Notes under the pieces: generated by a model
What the model was told of the DNA's origin: nothing
Seen by the model: only the letters and a program-made list of their open reading frames with translations
The model's database searches: none
Position numbers and translations under genes: made by a program
DNA from: Kiritimatiellales bacterium
GTDB taxonomy: Bacteria; Verrucomicrobiota; Kiritimatiellia; Kiritimatiellales; Tichowtungiaceae
Assembly: GCA_028692515.1 (NCBI GenBank)
Contig: JAQUXG010000095.1
Coordinates: 1-5,426, forward strand
Direction: 5' to 3'
DNA length: 5,426 nucleotides
Shown here: in pieces, positions 4,431-5,426 of the stretch
Layout of the letters: each line of letters opens with the position of its first letter
How positions within the stretch are numbered: position 1 is the stretch's first letter

Positions 4431-4898
4431 ATGAATCGCGTGCCAAAACATCCACCCCGATTGGTTCCATTTCAGAAGTACGACTCCCCGTTGTGGTTTG
4501 TTACCTTCGGTACAAGGAATCGTTCCCCGATTCTTGCCAGCCAATCGGTGCATGAGCAATTTGTTTCATTTGCCCTGAAGAATGCACAGCATGGAATTGC
4601 TATTGGCAAGTATGTGATCATGCCAGATCACATTCACTTTTTCATTCGGCTTGCGCCGGATTGCAAGCTTGGCGCAACCGTTGGATTCCTCAAAAAGTCG
4701 TTGTCTGCGGTGCTAAATCCTAACGAGTCAGCGGCCCCTCATTGGCAACCGGGGTTCTTCGACCATATGCTTCGTTGCGCACCAAGCTATTCTGAGAAGT
4801 GGGAGTATGTTTATCAGAATCCCGTGCGCGCCGGGTTGGTCGCAAATGCCGATGAATGGCCGTATTCCGGGCAGATTATGGAAATCAGGTATTCATGA
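4431..4898 (+). CDS. REP-associated tyrosine transposase (RAYT, Y1/TnpA_REP family)
   Basis: Single-strand DNA endonuclease/transposase of the HUH superfamily, believed to act on REP hairpins. The 155-aa product has the metal-binding HUH motif as MPDHIHFF (H67, H69), the block HWQPGFFDHMLR (104-115) and the nucleophile region KWEYVYQNPVRAGLV (123-137), where Y126 is the likely catalytic tyrosine. It ends with NADEWPYSG, typical of the family. It appears full-length, with no frameshift or stop. The ATG at 4431 is chosen; a GTG at 4413 would begin inside the REP hairpin. No SD is visible, so expression may be low. REP-like sequences with the GTAG foot lie on both sides, the expected substrate arrangement. 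It looks like a stand-alone domesticated-type gene, not part of a longer insertion sequence. Confidence 0.92.
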   Translation: MNRVPKHPPRLVPFQKYDSPLWFVTFGTRNRSPILASQSVHEQFVSFALKNAQHGIAIGKYVIMPDHIHFFIRLAPDCKLGATVGFLKKSLSAVLNPNESAAPHWQPGFFDHMLRCAPSYSEKWEYVYQNPVRAGLVANADEWPYSGQIMEIRYS

Positions 4899-4937
4899 GG
4901 CACAGGCTCGTTTTACGACTCGACCAACGGGAGAGAG

Positions 4938-4954
4938 GCCTCGTTATACGAAGC
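4938..4954 (-). repeat. Possible decayed REP hairpin
   Basis: The reverse complement begins GCTTCGTAT and ends ACGAGGC, recalling the REP core GCTTCTCGTAT...GAGAGC with a shortened stem. No foot sequence accompanies it. The rest of 4899-4979 shows nothing recognisable. Confidence 0.2.
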
Positions 4955-4979
4955 AGTGACCAAAGGGAACATCAACCCT

Positions 4980-5000
4980 GTCCTACAAAGGGAGCGTGTG
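4980..5000. repeat. Partial REP R4
   Basis: GTCCTACAA (reversed foot, 4980-4988) runs directly into AGGGAGCGTGTG, the 3' arm of a forward copy. It looks like a rearranged junction of two REP pieces. Confidence 0.5.
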
Positions 5001-5013
5001 AATTGTTCTCGGG

Positions 5014-5047
5014 CACAAGCTCCCCTGCGGGGAAGCTCGTCCTACAA
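5014..5047 (-). repeat. REP-like hairpin R5, reverse orientation
   Basis: The reverse complement carries foot TTGTAGGAC and the CCCC-GCA-GGGG core of R2. It faces R6 across 11 bp (CCTACAA / TTGTAGG), an inverted REP pair like that upstream of the transposase. Confidence 0.75.
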
Positions 5048-5093
5048 GTCCATTTTCATTGTAGGACACGCTTCTCGTATCCGAGAGCGTGTG
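5041..5093 (+). repeat. 53-bp direct repeat, downstream copy
   Basis: Partner of 4365-4417. The five differences are all transitions, each with A or T here where the upstream copy has G or C. Confidence 0.8.
5059..5093 (+). repeat. REP-like hairpin R6
   Basis: GTAG foot at 5061-5064. Stem TCTCG/CGAGA with loop TATC, then ACACGC/GCGTGT across one bulged T (5072), fully Watson-Crick. It ends 3 bp beyond the symporter stop on the other strand, so it may serve as the 3' boundary of that gene. Confidence 0.8.
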
Positions 5094-5096
5094 TGC

Positions 5097-5426
5097 TTAT
5101 CTGGCGGGATGTCGAACGAACGACAGAATCCAGCCGCCGATCAGACTGATGGCAAAACCGGTCGGGAAATACCAGATCCACGAAACGTCCGTGAATTGCA
5201 GCCATCCAGTAACGCCGATGCTCACCAGTGCCGCCGGAATCCACGCAATGAATGAACCGTGTTTCGTCAGCAGGCCGAGTAGAAAGAGCGCCAGCACCGG
5301 CGCGCTGAAGAGTCCCATAAACGTCGCGAAGGTTTCGATGATCCCTTTGGCCGATGACATGAAAAACAGATAGACCGAGAGTCCAGTGGCCAGCAGGCCG
5401 AGCAGGGCGGTCACGAGGCGCGCCAG
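5097..5426 (-). CDS. Sodium:solute symporter (SSS family), C-terminal part only
   Basis: Inner-membrane sodium-coupled transporter. Only the last 109 residues are inside the window; the frame is open to the right edge. Three hydrophobic segments are visible: TALLGLLATGLSVYLFF, GLFSAPVLALFLLGLLTK and a C-terminal pair around IPAALVSIGVTGW and YFPTGFAISLIGGWILSF. The GLF-x-AP-x-LALFLLGLLTK stretch before a basic turn is the familiar late-helix motif of SSS proteins, and the IWYFPTGFAISLIGG block is typical of the final helix. Substrate cannot be read from this end; such carriers take sugars, amino acids, organic acids or nucleosides. It ends HPAR, with TAA at 5099-5097 directly beside hairpin R6, and is transcribed toward the transposase. 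Confidence 0.8.
   Translation of the reverse strand: MARLVTALLGLLATGLSVYLFFMSSAKGIIETFATFMGLFSAPVLALFLLGLLTKHGSFIAWIPAALVSIGVTGWLQFTDVSWIWYFPTGFAISLIGGWILSFVRHPAR

Noticed and set aside
4260..5093. CRISPR-like array
   Set aside because: The repeats are in mixed orientation, unevenly spaced, and carry hairpins with GTAG feet beside a RAYT gene, which fits REP elements and not spacers.
4956..5373. Plus-strand open frames over the REP array and symporter end
   Set aside because: They cross repeated hairpins and run antisense to a recognisable transporter; the translations have no family features.

Overview
The window reads as a bacterial chromosome segment of moderately high GC, densely coded and built mainly of nucleoside-salvage genes. 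No rRNA, tRNA or CRISPR is visible. The lineage cannot be fixed from these bases. A family of 15-21 bp palindromes inside coding genes, together with REP/RAYT elements, makes me suspect a PVC-superphylum bacterium (Verrucomicrobiota/Kiritimatiellota type), but that is a low-confidence guess.

Layout. (1) Positions 1-1871, plus strand: the 3' three-quarters of a pyrimidine-nucleoside/thymidine phosphorylase gene, then two tandem paralogous genes for small four-helix membrane proteins. (2) 1874-2341, minus strand: a guanine deaminase gene whose stop lies 2 bp from the preceding convergent gene. (3) 2339-2384: a very compact divergent control region, a 12-bp perfect inverted repeat carrying two superimposed promoter-like sequences. 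(4) 2382-4258, plus strand: an apparent operon of purine nucleoside phosphorylase, beta-class carbonic anhydrase and cytidine deaminase, with an overlapping SD/stop and an ATGA overlap suggesting translational coupling. (5) 4260-5093: a REP-associated tyrosine transposase (RAYT) gene flanked by several REP-like hairpin sequences that fill nearly all the space between the cdd stop and the next stop. (6) 5097-5426, minus strand: the C-terminal end of a sodium:solute symporter, cut by the window edge.

How the genes work together. Cytidine deaminase turns cytidine into uridine. The pyrimidine phosphorylase splits uridine/thymidine to base plus (deoxy)ribose-1-phosphate. The purine phosphorylase does the same for guanosine/inosine. 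Guanine deaminase converts the released guanine to xanthine and ammonia. Divergent guaD and punA catalyse consecutive steps and share one control region. The carbonic anhydrase between two salvage genes is the odd member.

The least ordinary signal is a dispersed palindrome, TTTTCCAANNNTTGGAAAA and close variants, found eight times between 140 and 2555, always inside enzyme genes and in all three reading phases. From remembered homologues it does not lengthen the proteins, so it looks like a highly iterated sequence motif written over coding DNA rather than an inserted element.
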